IMG/VR virus record: IMGVR_UViG_3300022752_000015
Span: 62,001-126,000 of that record
Direction: 5' to 3' (one strand)
Source of the DNA: a virus
Length of the DNA stretch: 64,000 nucleotides
The position numbers were made by a program, and so were the translations under genes. The first letter of the stretch is position 1; every line of letters starts with the position of its first letter. Shown piece after piece: positions 16,310 to 25,600 of this stretch. The notes below the pieces were generated by a model. It had not been told where the DNA came from, ran no database searches, and was given only the letters and a program-made list of their open reading frames with translations.

Positions 16310-16562
16310 GTTATTTTCCTTTTCCGTTTCCGCTGTGAATGAAACACCCTTGACGAATCCGCAACATGCGAACCAAGTCTTGGTTGGACATTCAAGTCAT
16401 TCTTAAACTAAGCCAGGGTAAACGAGATGTATCGTTTTATTATTCCTGACGTCAACTTTGCACGATGCCGATTCGACAGAGCAAGTTTTATTTTTAATTC
16501 CCATGTCCAGTCCGTTTCCGCATCGAACAAGTCGATGGTATAAATATTGCAGAATCGCAATT
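16310..16562 (-). other. Longest non-coding gap, upstream of the SSB gene
   Basis: No convincing gene is present on either strand in these 253 bases; the longest minus-strand frame from an ATG is 34 codons without a ribosome binding site. T4 gp32 mRNA has a leader structure bound by its own product, so a regulatory leader is plausible here, but I could not identify a specific pseudoknot. A weak hairpin (ATTGC/GCAAT, about 16546-16561) follows the upstream membrane-protein gene. Confidence 0.4.
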
Positions 16563-16871
16563 TTAGGCTGCCATCATTGCGACGCCGATCAACGACACCA
16601 AAAATCCTGCTATCTGCAACGGGGTGAGTCTGTCACCTAAGATCATGAAGCCGATGACGAAAGCAGCCGTGTAAAGAACGTCAACAAGAACGGACATGAG
16701 GCTCAGGTTTTCCGACCTCTTCGCGATCCACCCCCATAAGAATCCACTTGCGATAGAAGGGAATATGGGGACCCAAATGGGTAACTCAGATGCCTGTACT
16801 TTTTTCGTGATGAATGCTCCTACAATGCCTATCACGAATAGAACGGCATATGGTAGAAATAAGCTTTTCAT
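16563..16871 (-). CDS. Small four-helix membrane protein, DMT/SMR-like
   Basis: A 102-residue protein with four predicted transmembrane helices (about 5-22, 32-48, 57-78, 84-101) and the pattern LGDRLTPLQIAGFLVSLIGV typical of drug/metabolite transporter half-units and small multidrug resistance proteins. The membrane-embedded Glu of EmrE-type exporters (in helix 1) is absent, so drug export is not supported. It could move a small metabolite or alter the host membrane. It is one base from the next upstream gene, so likely co-translated. Confidence 0.75.
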   Translation of the reverse strand: MKSLFLPYAVLFVIGIVGAFITKKVQASELPIWVPIFPSIASGFLWGWIAKRSENLSLMSVLVDVLYTAAFVIGFMILGDRLTPLQIAGFLVSLIGVAMMAA

Positions 16872-16872
16872 G

Positions 16873-17103
16873 TCACTTCCAGGCCGGTTGTTTTCTCTTC
16901 TTTCTTTCTTTAACTTTAGGAGACTCCATGTCTTTACTCGTCCATCCTAAAGGAGCGGTAAAACCCGCTATTGCGCCTACGCCGCTAAATTCGTTGATGT
17001 CATCAGAATCTGACTTTGGTTCTTTTTCGTCTTCATCTTCATCAATCTTCAAGCTTGATTCTTTTATGATCTCTAGAACATAACGGCGTAGTAAGTCGTT
17101 CAT
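16873..17103 (-). CDS. Small acidic protein with shared N-terminal peptide
   Basis: A 76-residue protein starting MNDLLRRYVLEIIKESS, a looser copy of the LRR-II-KE peptide at 969, 4586 and 7420. An acidic stretch (IDEDEDEKEPKSDSDD) follows, then VGAIAGFTAPLG, then a basic tail (KERKKRKQ). The short Gly-rich segment looks familiar from other phage small proteins, but I know no function. It lies in tandem with the membrane protein. Confidence 0.68.
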   Translation of the reverse strand: MNDLLRRYVLEIIKESSLKIDEDEDEKEPKSDSDDINEFSGVGAIAGFTAPLGWTSKDMESPKVKERKKRKQPAWK

Positions 17104-17111
17104 GCTGCTAA

Positions 17112-17708
17112 CTATTCGTCAATCATCTCTTTTTCTTGCTTCGTCGCAAGATAATCAGCCGTTTGTACGACGTGAACGAGGTTCGATTCCTTTAGACAGT
17201 AGGCTTTGTTTTCCTGAAGAACCCATCCATCGTTCAACATGATGGAAAGCCACTCATCTTGAGTGAGGCGCAGACCGAATTGCTGACACAACCAAACGCC
17301 TCGATGAGGAACAGTCATGTACTTGATATTTTTGTTGTGTTTGTAGGTCTCACCCAACTTATCTCTATGCCAATCTGAGTCTTGGGGCAGGTAATAATCT
17401 TGTTCCAGATCTCCCAGCTTTCCTGCATCGTGAAAGAGACACCCGATGATCAGAGAATCCTTTGGCAAATCATATTCAAATGCCTTACACAACTTCATTG
17501 CATTGCTGAGAACACGAAGAGAATGATCCACCAAACCTCCGGGTTCTGCCAAATGAAATTCTTTTCTGCCTGAAGCAGGACATAAAGCCAATCTCTCGCC
17601 GAAATGATCGACTAGAGACAGGGCGGCAGCGGATCGATCTCCTAACCTCTCACACAGAGATCGAAATTTGTCAAAGTTTGAAGCAATTTTCTCAGGACTT
17701 AATGTCAT
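17112..17708 (-). CDS. HD-domain phosphohydrolase
   Basis: A 198-residue protein with the HD metal site: H62 (LVDHSLRV), H93-D94 (CLFHDAGKLGD) and a distal Asp in VQTADYLA near residue 184. HD enzymes hydrolyse phosphates from nucleotides or nucleic acids; the exact substrate is unknown. Position among replication genes suggests nucleotide turnover. The frame starts at ATG 17708 and ends 8 bases before the next gene. Confidence 0.85.
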   Translation of the reverse strand: MTLSPEKIASNFDKFRSLCERLGDRSAAALSLVDHFGERLALCPASGRKEFHLAEPGGLVDHSLRVLSNAMKLCKAFEYDLPKDSLIIGCLFHDAGKLGDLEQDYYLPQDSDWHRDKLGETYKHNKNIKYMTVPHRGVWLCQQFGLRLTQDEWLSIMLNDGWVLQENKAYCLKESNLVHVVQTADYLATKQEKEMIDE

Positions 17709-17759
17709 AAAATCACATTACTCTTTCAAGACGTTGTTGTTCACAATGACAAGGAAGAG

Positions 17760-18986
17760 TCAGATTTTTTCTAACTTCAACGGAAATTCAAAATCATAAC
17801 CTGGAACTTTAACTGACCCGACGGATTCCACATCTTTTATCCTGTCCTCTCTTACGTCTAGTATGAGAGCATCGTGAAGAACAAAAAGAGGTCTGATCCC
17901 GTCGTTGCCCAGCAACGTCAAAATCTTGTTGAATCCTACGAGAGCCACATCGACGCCCGTGCTCTGAGCGTAATAATTGATGAAGATGTTGTCCTGCGGG
18001 CGAGAGACCTCGATCCTTCGACCGTACTTGTTCGTGATGAAACCCTCACGAGAAAATTGCCTCTTTAGGTTAGAAAGCAAGGCTCGAGTGTCTATGATCT
18101 CTCCAACTTTGCTTATGAAGCGTGATAGGTCATCGTTTGACATGCCGAGAGTCAAAGCCAGGGCATTTCTGGAAGATCCATACAGTTCAGCCAGAACAGC
18201 TGCCTTCACTACGTTCCTGGGTATGCCACCCAAACGTGCCGCTATATCCGCGTAGAGATCGGCCGCTTCGCAACCTCTGCCGGATTCATAGAGCAGAATC
18301 CTCGCTTCAAGAGATGAAAAGTCCAATGAAACCACGTATCCTCCGATCGTCGAAGGTTTCAACAACCTCCTGTTTTCTTTCTTCAGCAACAGAATATTTG
18401 GACCTGAGGACACCGTGAGACGACCCGTCACCGTCCCAAACCTATCGTACGTGATAGGATGAGCGTATCCTCCTGCGCGGGCCTTGAACGTGGAAACGAT
18501 TTGAGAATTGTGAACTGATTCGCACAAGGCTTCAACCAATGCACCGTCAACCTTTGCAGGTTTTAATGATGACAGAAGAGAGGAAGCATGCATCCAAATA
18601 TTCTTGTAATATTCGATTGTTGTTTCATCAACCTTCTTTTTTGAAAAAGCCACGAGTGAATCTAGATATGTCCTGTAGATCGTCGGAGGCAGCACCATCG
18701 ACCATGGAGGAATCCCTTCCTTCATCAAAGAACGAATCGACCTGACGTGTGCCTCAGGAGGTTGAGGGACCTCTGACTTGTCATGCAACATCTGCAGAGT
18801 ATTCCAACAGAAAGTCGCGTCCTCACGGCGGCCCAGGGAACATCGCCAGACTTCATCAGGAATCTTTTTGATTCTCGAGTAACCATCATCCGACACGAGA
18901 AGGTGTTGGTTCGTTCCCAACAAGGACGATTCTAGAGCAACATCCATGCAACATATATGGTAACACGTCGATGAGCGGATTTTCAA
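17760..18986 (-). CDS. Family A DNA polymerase, polymerase domain only
   Basis: A 408-residue protein containing the palm/fingers of Pol I. RFGTVTGRLTVSSGPN (about 182-197) precedes motif A SLDFSSLEARI (catalytic D222), motif B is RNVVKAAVLAELYG (R257, K261, Y269), and motif C is LHDALILDV (D372). Both catalytic Asp residues are present, but the Glu after the second is Ala (HDA, not HDE), and the position equal to E. coli F762 is Leu265. No 3'-5' exonuclease domain is visible; the N-terminus is too short. The start is uncertain: TTG 18986 follows an AAGG close to the upstream stop; ATG 18947 is the alternative. Confidence 0.85.
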   Translation of the reverse strand: MKIRSSTCYHICCMDVALESSLLGTNQHLLVSDDGYSRIKKIPDEVWRCSLGRREDATFCWNTLQMLHDKSEVPQPPEAHVRSIRSLMKEGIPPWSMVLPPTIYRTYLDSLVAFSKKKVDETTIEYYKNIWMHASSLLSSLKPAKVDGALVEALCESVHNSQIVSTFKARAGGYAHPITYDRFGTVTGRLTVSSGPNILLLKKENRRLLKPSTIGGYVVSLDFSSLEARILLYESGRGCEAADLYADIAARLGGIPRNVVKAAVLAELYGSSRNALALTLGMSNDDLSRFISKVGEIIDTRALLSNLKRQFSREGFITNKYGRRIEVSRPQDNIFINYYAQSTGVDVALVGFNKILTLLGNDGIRPLFVLHDALILDVREDRIKDVESVGSVKVPGYDFEFPLKLEKI

Positions 18987-18991
18987 CTACC

Positions 18992-21900
18992 TTACTTTTT
19001 CTGCGCGTTGCGGGCGGCCTGGGCATTGATCCCAGCAGTAACAGTGCTTAATTGCGTGGTCAACCCGTCGACCACCGATTGAGCTCCTTCGAACGTTCCA
19101 TATGCGTCAGCAAAGGCTAGCTTCAGCTCTGTCGTGAACTTTCCAGGAGACATGTTGTGATTCAGGCTGATGACGTTGTAGAGGTTGTCAACAGTCGTAC
19201 CAGTGTTTAGATCTATAAAGAATTGTTGCATGTATTCGAGTATTGGGCAACCCATCGTCGTCAACGACATGGTGCCCTGCACGACTCTCATCGGCAGATC
19301 TCCAGCCCCCGAACCGTTGGGTTCCGAAGGGTTCGCCGCGTCGGAAGTGTTCCTGAGCATCATGATGGTGGACAGCAACGCGTCTTGGTTCGTGGAATAG
19401 TTCACGTTAGAGATCATTGTGCCGTTTGATCCCACATTCAGGGTGGGAACCAGGCGCGAGATCTCTCTCTTTATGACCTCAAAGCTAGGAGCCGATTTGC
19501 CATCTTCACCACGAGGTTTTATAAATCTCGCCTTATACTTCACGTTGGCGCCCGGGAATCGCTTGTTGATGATTGATTCAGCCTCAGTGAGCGTCTGCTG
19601 GGCGGTCAATCCTGTTTTCTTTTCAATTTCCGCTTTCGCGGCGTCGAGCTGACCAGCATTCGCCTTCATTTGAGCCGAGTTTTCATCCGATACTACTCTG
19701 GTGCCCGTCTGCTGACCAATATCATTCTCGACAGCGACGTATCCTAGACCGCTCGCAGCTTTCATGTAAGTCTCGGCGGTTTGATGAGGGGTCGCCGCGC
19801 GGTCATAAATGTGGATTCTCATGATGCGCGTCTGACCTCGGGCCTTGAACCTCCCGTCAGATTCGTTGGCCGCAATCGTGTACTTTTCTAACAGATCAGT
19901 CGTGCTGTGTTGGGATCCCTTTGACAAGGTTTCAATGTAAAAATCCACCATTGGTAACAAGAATGGACCATCTGCACCCCAGTTGTCGATTGCCAATTTA
20001 GAGATGGTCGTGTTGGCTTTTTCATCCTTTGCGACTAAAGTTCCATTCGTCTTGTCGACCTTGTATTGATCGCTGAACCCATACGCGCGATTCTTCATGT
20101 CACCAAACTGAGATTCTCTAACGATCTCCATGAAAGAAGAAAACGACATTCGATCGCCCTTTTGTTGCTTGACCCTTTTTGCATAAGCAGATTTCAAAGT
20201 CGGCACGTCGATCGGGAACTCAGCTATGTTCAAACCACGAGCCTTGCCTGCCCGATGATTTAATTTATAGAAAATGACCTGAAACTCATCCACCACGTTG
20301 CCGGCCATGGCGCGGGCCAGGGCGGCGAAGTATACAGCAAAAACCTTCCCAAACGAGTTTGTACCGTAATCACCATACACCAAAGCCTCAGCGGTCTCAG
20401 AATAATCTCTTTGTCCTGGGCTGTTATTCATTATATCAAGCAGAGGATGTTTCGTGAGAGCTGGTTTATCTTCCGCAAACTTTTTTGCGTCTTTCACCAC
20501 GGCAAAGAAGTCTTTCGCTTTCGCAAGCTCAGAGAATCTCTCTGCAGAGGTTGCATTCGCCTGTTTGGCAAGCTCTGTCTCCGCGTTATTTGCAGGAGAA
20601 TAAAGCTTTTTTAGCAGTCCCAGAAATTCTTCTTTAGTTGCCGCGTCACCACTCTTGCTACTATTAAGAGCGTTTGTCAATCCGGCTATTTCAGCATTCA
20701 GAGTCTTCGTGTCCGCAGTCGACAAGTTTCCAGAATTAACAGACGACATCAACACTGAACCACGGATGTCAGGAGCTGCGGCGTAGATGGCAGGCAAACC
20801 TAGGCGAGCTGCTAGCTCTTGTATTCTACTTATGTCGGCGGCGAGCTTCTGCTGGAACACGTCAAAGCTGTTGGAGATAGCGTCTGGACTTGAGATTATC
20901 ACCTCATTGCCTCCTTGAGATGATAGAGAAAGAGTCACCGTCGCCACGCCGTTGCTATCTATCTGTATGCTAGAGTTGATGACTCCGTACGCTTCTCTCT
21001 TTAGCATTGTTTCATTGATGAAACGAAAGTAAGGATTGTCCTGCGACGGATCATCCGGAGGAAGCGCAGGTGCACGCCACCCATACGTCACCCAAATCGT
21101 CGTGGACTTGTACAGCTTAGGGCTGATGAAATCGGCTATCTCGACCAACCTAGATCTGTCAAATATCTTCAACGTCATCTTCGCCGTCTTGAAAGAGAAC
21201 GTTCCGACCGAAGATTGGACGTTGACAGAAAAATCCGTGATGGTTCCAAAAGGTAACATGGGATTGATGACAGGGTGATACCTAGGACTTGCTGTCTGAT
21301 CATAATCCATATTGATCAGTGTCTGAGGCATGGTGAACATCTCCATACCCGTCACTGTCGTGAAAGCTCCTGAGGGTTTTGGATCAGGAGTCGTGTTGCT
21401 TGTCTCCTTGAGTAATTGTGGTTCTTTTGGCGGAGTAATTTTTTTCTTTTCATCAGGAGATTTAAGATTGTACAATCTTAATTGAAATTCGTATTGCTGT
21501 CTCAGCTGTGCGTTTTGTCGCTTGACCCAGTTCACCTTCTCTACACCGGCTGAGTTAAAGAAGTTGTTCCTTGTCATCGCGTCGTAGATCATCGCGTTCG
21601 CGGTGAGAGGTTTGTTCTTATCAGGTATCGTCGACGTGTCAGCGCCCAACAAGAACTTAAGGGGGCTCATCGTCATCAAGGGACGATTCGTGGCCGTCGT
21701 GTTTTTATCGTTGTTCCGGTGCAACGTGAACTCAGCCGAAAGGTAAGGCACAAGCTGTGATGCGATGATGCCAGGCACGTAATTTAGAAACGTCTCGGCC
21801 TTGTCTGCGTTGCGAAGTTTCAAGTCAATATTGGGAGCGTCGACGAGGAGGTATGTCAACTCTGGATAAGGTATCTCAGTTGAATCACCGGCGAGCTTGG

Positions 21901-22297
21901 GGATCATCAAATCGAAGTTACCTTCTTTATAGGTACCGTCGTTGTCTAGGTAGGTGTATGCAGACGGTCTTCCATTCCTCGCATACCACTGTGCGATACT
22001 TTCCGCGCCACTATTGCCGTTCTTGTCTCCAACGTTCGTCGTGTACACTCTAAAGAGCTTTGCGAGCGTTCTGCTTTTTTCTTCATCTTTTCCCGCAAGC
22101 TCTTTGAGCTTGGCAAATATCTCAGCGCCGTTGAGAACTTTATCATTATTTTGAAGCAGAATGTTGCGTAAAGCTGTAAACATGTCTTCCGTGGCGCCTT
22201 TGACCCCGGACAAGGACGCTTGCTTTTGTGAGCCGAGAACGTCGACTGTCTCGAAACTGCGATAAAGATCTGCGATGTTATCGAATTTAAAAGCCAT
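18992..22297 (-). CDS. Large putative baseplate hub/wedge protein
   Basis: An 1101-residue protein. Around residues 330-470, a beta-rich region (FGTITDFSVNVQSSVGTFSF, then TTIWVTYGW and SSIQIDSNGVATVTLSLSSQG) resembles the domains of phage hub or late-control (gpD/VgrG-like) proteins. A helical, Ala/Lys-rich middle and a C-terminal region with NTGTTVDNLYNVISLNHNMS complete it. It starts 3 bases after a LysM baseplate protein, which supports a baseplate role. I do not recognise it with certainty. Confidence 0.7.
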   Translation of the reverse strand: MAFKFDNIADLYRSFETVDVLGSQKQASLSGVKGATEDMFTALRNILLQNNDKVLNGAEIFAKLKELAGKDEEKSRTLAKLFRVYTTNVGDKNGNSGAESIAQWYARNGRPSAYTYLDNDGTYKEGNFDLMIPKLAGDSTEIPYPELTYLLVDAPNIDLKLRNADKAETFLNYVPGIIASQLVPYLSAEFTLHRNNDKNTTATNRPLMTMSPLKFLLGADTSTIPDKNKPLTANAMIYDAMTRNNFFNSAGVEKVNWVKRQNAQLRQQYEFQLRLYNLKSPDEKKKITPPKEPQLLKETSNTTPDPKPSGAFTTVTGMEMFTMPQTLINMDYDQTASPRYHPVINPMLPFGTITDFSVNVQSSVGTFSFKTAKMTLKIFDRSRLVEIADFISPKLYKSTTIWVTYGWRAPALPPDDPSQDNPYFRFINETMLKREAYGVINSSIQIDSNGVATVTLSLSSQGGNEVIISSPDAISNSFDVFQQKLAADISRIQELAARLGLPAIYAAAPDIRGSVLMSSVNSGNLSTADTKTLNAEIAGLTNALNSSKSGDAATKEEFLGLLKKLYSPANNAETELAKQANATSAERFSELAKAKDFFAVVKDAKKFAEDKPALTKHPLLDIMNNSPGQRDYSETAEALVYGDYGTNSFGKVFAVYFAALARAMAGNVVDEFQVIFYKLNHRAGKARGLNIAEFPIDVPTLKSAYAKRVKQQKGDRMSFSSFMEIVRESQFGDMKNRAYGFSDQYKVDKTNGTLVAKDEKANTTISKLAIDNWGADGPFLLPMVDFYIETLSKGSQHSTTDLLEKYTIAANESDGRFKARGQTRIMRIHIYDRAATPHQTAETYMKAASGLGYVAVENDIGQQTGTRVVSDENSAQMKANAGQLDAAKAEIEKKTGLTAQQTLTEAESIINKRFPGANVKYKARFIKPRGEDGKSAPSFEVIKREISRLVPTLNVGSNGTMISNVNYSTNQDALLSTIMMLRNTSDAANPSEPNGSGAGDLPMRVVQGTMSLTTMGCPILEYMQQFFIDLNTGTTVDNLYNVISLNHNMSPGKFTTELKLAFADAYGTFEGAQSVVDGLTTQLSTVTAGINAQAARNAQKK

Positions 22298-22300
22298 CTA

Positions 22301-22600
22301 TCACCCTATGAGAACTGACACTGCGTTTAGATCTGGCACTACGATCACCGTTCCTGGCGGTAGCTGCAATCCCCACCCTATTTCGCTGGCAGCTGCAAGA
22401 ACCCACCAGTATCTCGAATCCTTGTAATAAGTTGCAGCCAGGTGATCCAACCTTTGATTTCCTTGTAACGTCACCGTGTCGATGATCGGAAGCGCACCTT
22501 CGGCGAGAGCGGCTCGAATGGTGGCCACGGCGCGTGACGTTCCGAACTGTTCGTTGAAACCTAACCTAGGAGACCCTCTATACCTACTGAATATCGCCAT
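22301..22600 (-). CDS. LysM-type baseplate/tail protein (gp53/gpX-like)
   Basis: A 99-residue protein with a LysM fold in its second half: GNQRLDHLAATYYKDSRYWW, then ASEI and LQLPPGTVIVVP. Small LysM proteins of this form (T4 gp53, P2 gpX) sit in the baseplate or bind the tail tube. The spacing of 3 bases to the downstream baseplate gene and 6 to the upstream one fits a baseplate block. Confidence 0.8.
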   Translation of the reverse strand: MAIFSRYRGSPRLGFNEQFGTSRAVATIRAALAEGALPIIDTVTLQGNQRLDHLAATYYKDSRYWWVLAAASEIGWGLQLPPGTVIVVPDLNAVSVLIG

Positions 22601-22606
22601 AGCTTT

Positions 22607-25600
22607 TTACTCCGTCTTCTCTTTTGAATTGACCATCGCTGCACCAACTGGGTAGACAGGAGCACGATTGTACCCCATGTGATCAATACCAGGAGTGATG
22701 TCGTGAATCGGGCTAAAGCTGATCGTGACCTTACACATCTTGGGAGCAGTTCTTCCAAGATCGACCGACCAGGTCGTTTGATTCAACCAGTCGAATTGCA
22801 TTGATTCGATAAATCCAGCAAGACCTTTGCCACCGGCGGACTCGAAAGACTTGGTGATGGCGTTGTTGTCAGGATTCATGAAGTTGGCGACAGCATCAAA
22901 TCCTTTTTGCAGCGAAGTCACGCTAGATCCAAAAACTTCTTGCGCTGTCTCTTTTAACTTTGCATCTGTCTTTTTCAAATGTTTAGCTGAAATTGTTTTT
23001 TCTGAGCCCTCTATTATTGAATCACGAGCATAAGCTTGAACATTGTAAAAATCAGTGAATAAAAGTCTAGATTCAACTTTGTATGTTATAGGAGGTGTAG
23101 TAAATAATCTATTTATTTCATTGCCACTTTCATCTTGCTTTATTTCCACGTTAGGAATAATCAAACTCTTGGCAACTTCGTAAATTTCATTTTCAATATT
23201 TTCATCTAAGATTTCTACTTCTTCACCGCCCGTAAATATTTTGGCTTTTTCTTGATATTCTTTTTCTTTTTCTTGAGTAAAAACTTGATTTTCTAAATTA
23301 ATCTTTGTAGGATTTCCGTCTGCATCTGGGAATTCCGCATTCCCATCGGCCATTCCGAACAACCTAGCTAGAGAAAACCTAGAATAGTTGGATCTAAAAA
23401 GATCTCCTAGCCTTATTCTTACTAAGGGTGATGCTCCGATAAGCTGGCTGAACGGTGCCACGAATCTGTAATTTTCTCCTAAGAGATCTCTACCTCTCGT
23501 GTACTGAGGATAAATCATCGTCAAAAGTTTATTGATCTTCACCCACATTCTATCAAAGTCGTTATCGCTTGTGGACGCCACAACGAACGACATCCCTATC
23601 CTACGTGTGGTTCCTTTGTAGATCTTCACGGGTTCAATTCTTCCAAAGCCGTCGACGGAATCATACTGAGCATTGTAATCATCTGTCAAAGAATTTAAAA
23701 ATGCGTGGAAAGACACGATTTCATTCGTTCTGACATCATGGAATGAAAAAGGCACATACTCAGCGTCTAGGGCATCTTCCAGCTTTTTTCTGATATCATT
23801 AGGGATTCTCGCACCATTTCCGCTAGCATGATATTCGCGAGATACGGTTGATGTAGGATCTGCAGAGTTATAATATACAGGTAGAGCTCGACCTCCCTTA
23901 AAAGATTCAAGCTTATTACCGTTAATAGTATCGGCTCTCTGTAATGAATAAACGTTGCTAGACACCAAGTATAGCGACGGAGCACGTTGAGCGCTCCAAG
24001 CCAACGTGGGATTATACGCATAAGCTCCAGCCGAAGATAGTCTATTTTTTAGAACAGTCGAGTTTAAAAGTTTATTCGGTTCTGCTGCGTCGATTACTGC
24101 TATCGTCAATGGATTGCCATCAGGACCTGTCAACCCTTCTATCGCCGATTGTTTTGATCTCTCAATTAGCGTATCACCTAACGATGTGAACACGTTAAAA
24201 GATGCGATGAATTTTGAAGATCTGATGATCCTAAGAATCCCGACGGCTGACTTTATTCCCGCAACAATGTTGGGCGATCTGATGACTCTGTCAAGAGCCT
24301 GCGCAAGGACCAATCCAAACCTAATGATCGTCCTGCAGACTCCTAGGTTGTAACCGACGGCCTGTCCTTCACCTATGAGAGAATCCAATCCGATGCCCAA
24401 AGCCCCGAACGCAAGTTCCCCGAGGCCCACATCAGCGTTACCAGACCCTAGAAAGAAAGCATTAAAACCCGCGCGGAGACAATCAATGAATCTATTGATG
24501 GTGCGTTTGAATCCAAAAATCTCGTAGACATCAAAGGGAAACAAGCTGAACAGACCACTGGGTTCAGTATACATGTAGGATCCTAGGACCCTTTGACCCG
24601 TCGGAGATTGTTTCTTCGTCACGCTGCCTGTGAAATTTGTAGGTAGAGCGAACAATTCTAAAAGGAGTCGTATGGCGATCATCATCAAGATCATCGTGAT
24701 CATGAGGCCGATGTTCGTGGGATCGTCAAAGGGTTCGGACACGTTGTTCATGACGCCCCACGATTGATCACCGAATGGAGCTATCTCAGTCAAAGAACGA
24801 GTCGGAAAAGATCCTTCCAGGGAATTCAACATGTCTTTCGCTTCCAAGATGACGTTGTCAACCTTGAGGATGCCGGTTTGAACGACCGATGGCAACTGGG
24901 CTGCTATCTCTGCGATGTTACCGTTAGGATCGAATTTCCCTTGTAAGTATCCTGGTATCTCTGCCGAGGCTCTTTGCGACAAGCCTGCACCGATCTGTGC
25001 CATCTCCATCGTCGTGATAGATTTTCCGTCTGAGAGCTTCAATGTGGGATTGAATCCTGGGATCTTTGCATCTAAGCCAACATGAGGAGCGAAACGATTG
25101 TTACCTAACGATAATGTTGAACCTCTATCACCCTTGTAAGTCTTGATTGGATGATCAGCTGGCGTTTTATCAGGAGAAGGGTTTCCTTTAGAGGTTGCTA
25201 AGTCGACCGTTCCTTTTCCGACGATGGGAACTATTTGTTTCGCGTACTTGTCACTATCTTTACCCGTGCTGAGATTGCCGTCAATTTTTCTTAATAGGTT
25301 GTGACCATCGTACTTGCTGTCGGCGGGGCCTTTTCCTTTTTTAAAGTTGGTTACGCTAGCATCTGAAGAAGGAGGGTTTATGTTCACCCTGTCATTCACA
25401 AACCTGTCGTCGTTTTGTGAATTAGCAAGAGGAGTAGGGATTCCTTGAGTGGTGGTTGAATCTAGAGCATATGTGTTCTTATCGATCGGAAAGCTATTTC
25501 TTTGCGTCGCTGCAACAGGCAACCCGCGTAACTCATTCAATGTCAATTGGTCATGAGGTGCACCTGTATGAGAACCAGGGGTCGAAACGTCAGCCAAGTA

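Noticed and set aside
16400-16510. A 34-codon minus-strand frame in the SSB leader gap
   Set aside because: No ribosome binding site, no overlap with neighbours and no recognisable composition.
16539-16546. TATAAATA, identical to the T4 late promoter core, on the plus strand
   Set aside because: It points into the antisense of minus-strand genes, and the same string also occurs inside the collagen-like gene (50615-50622), so it is probably chance in this AT-rich sequence.
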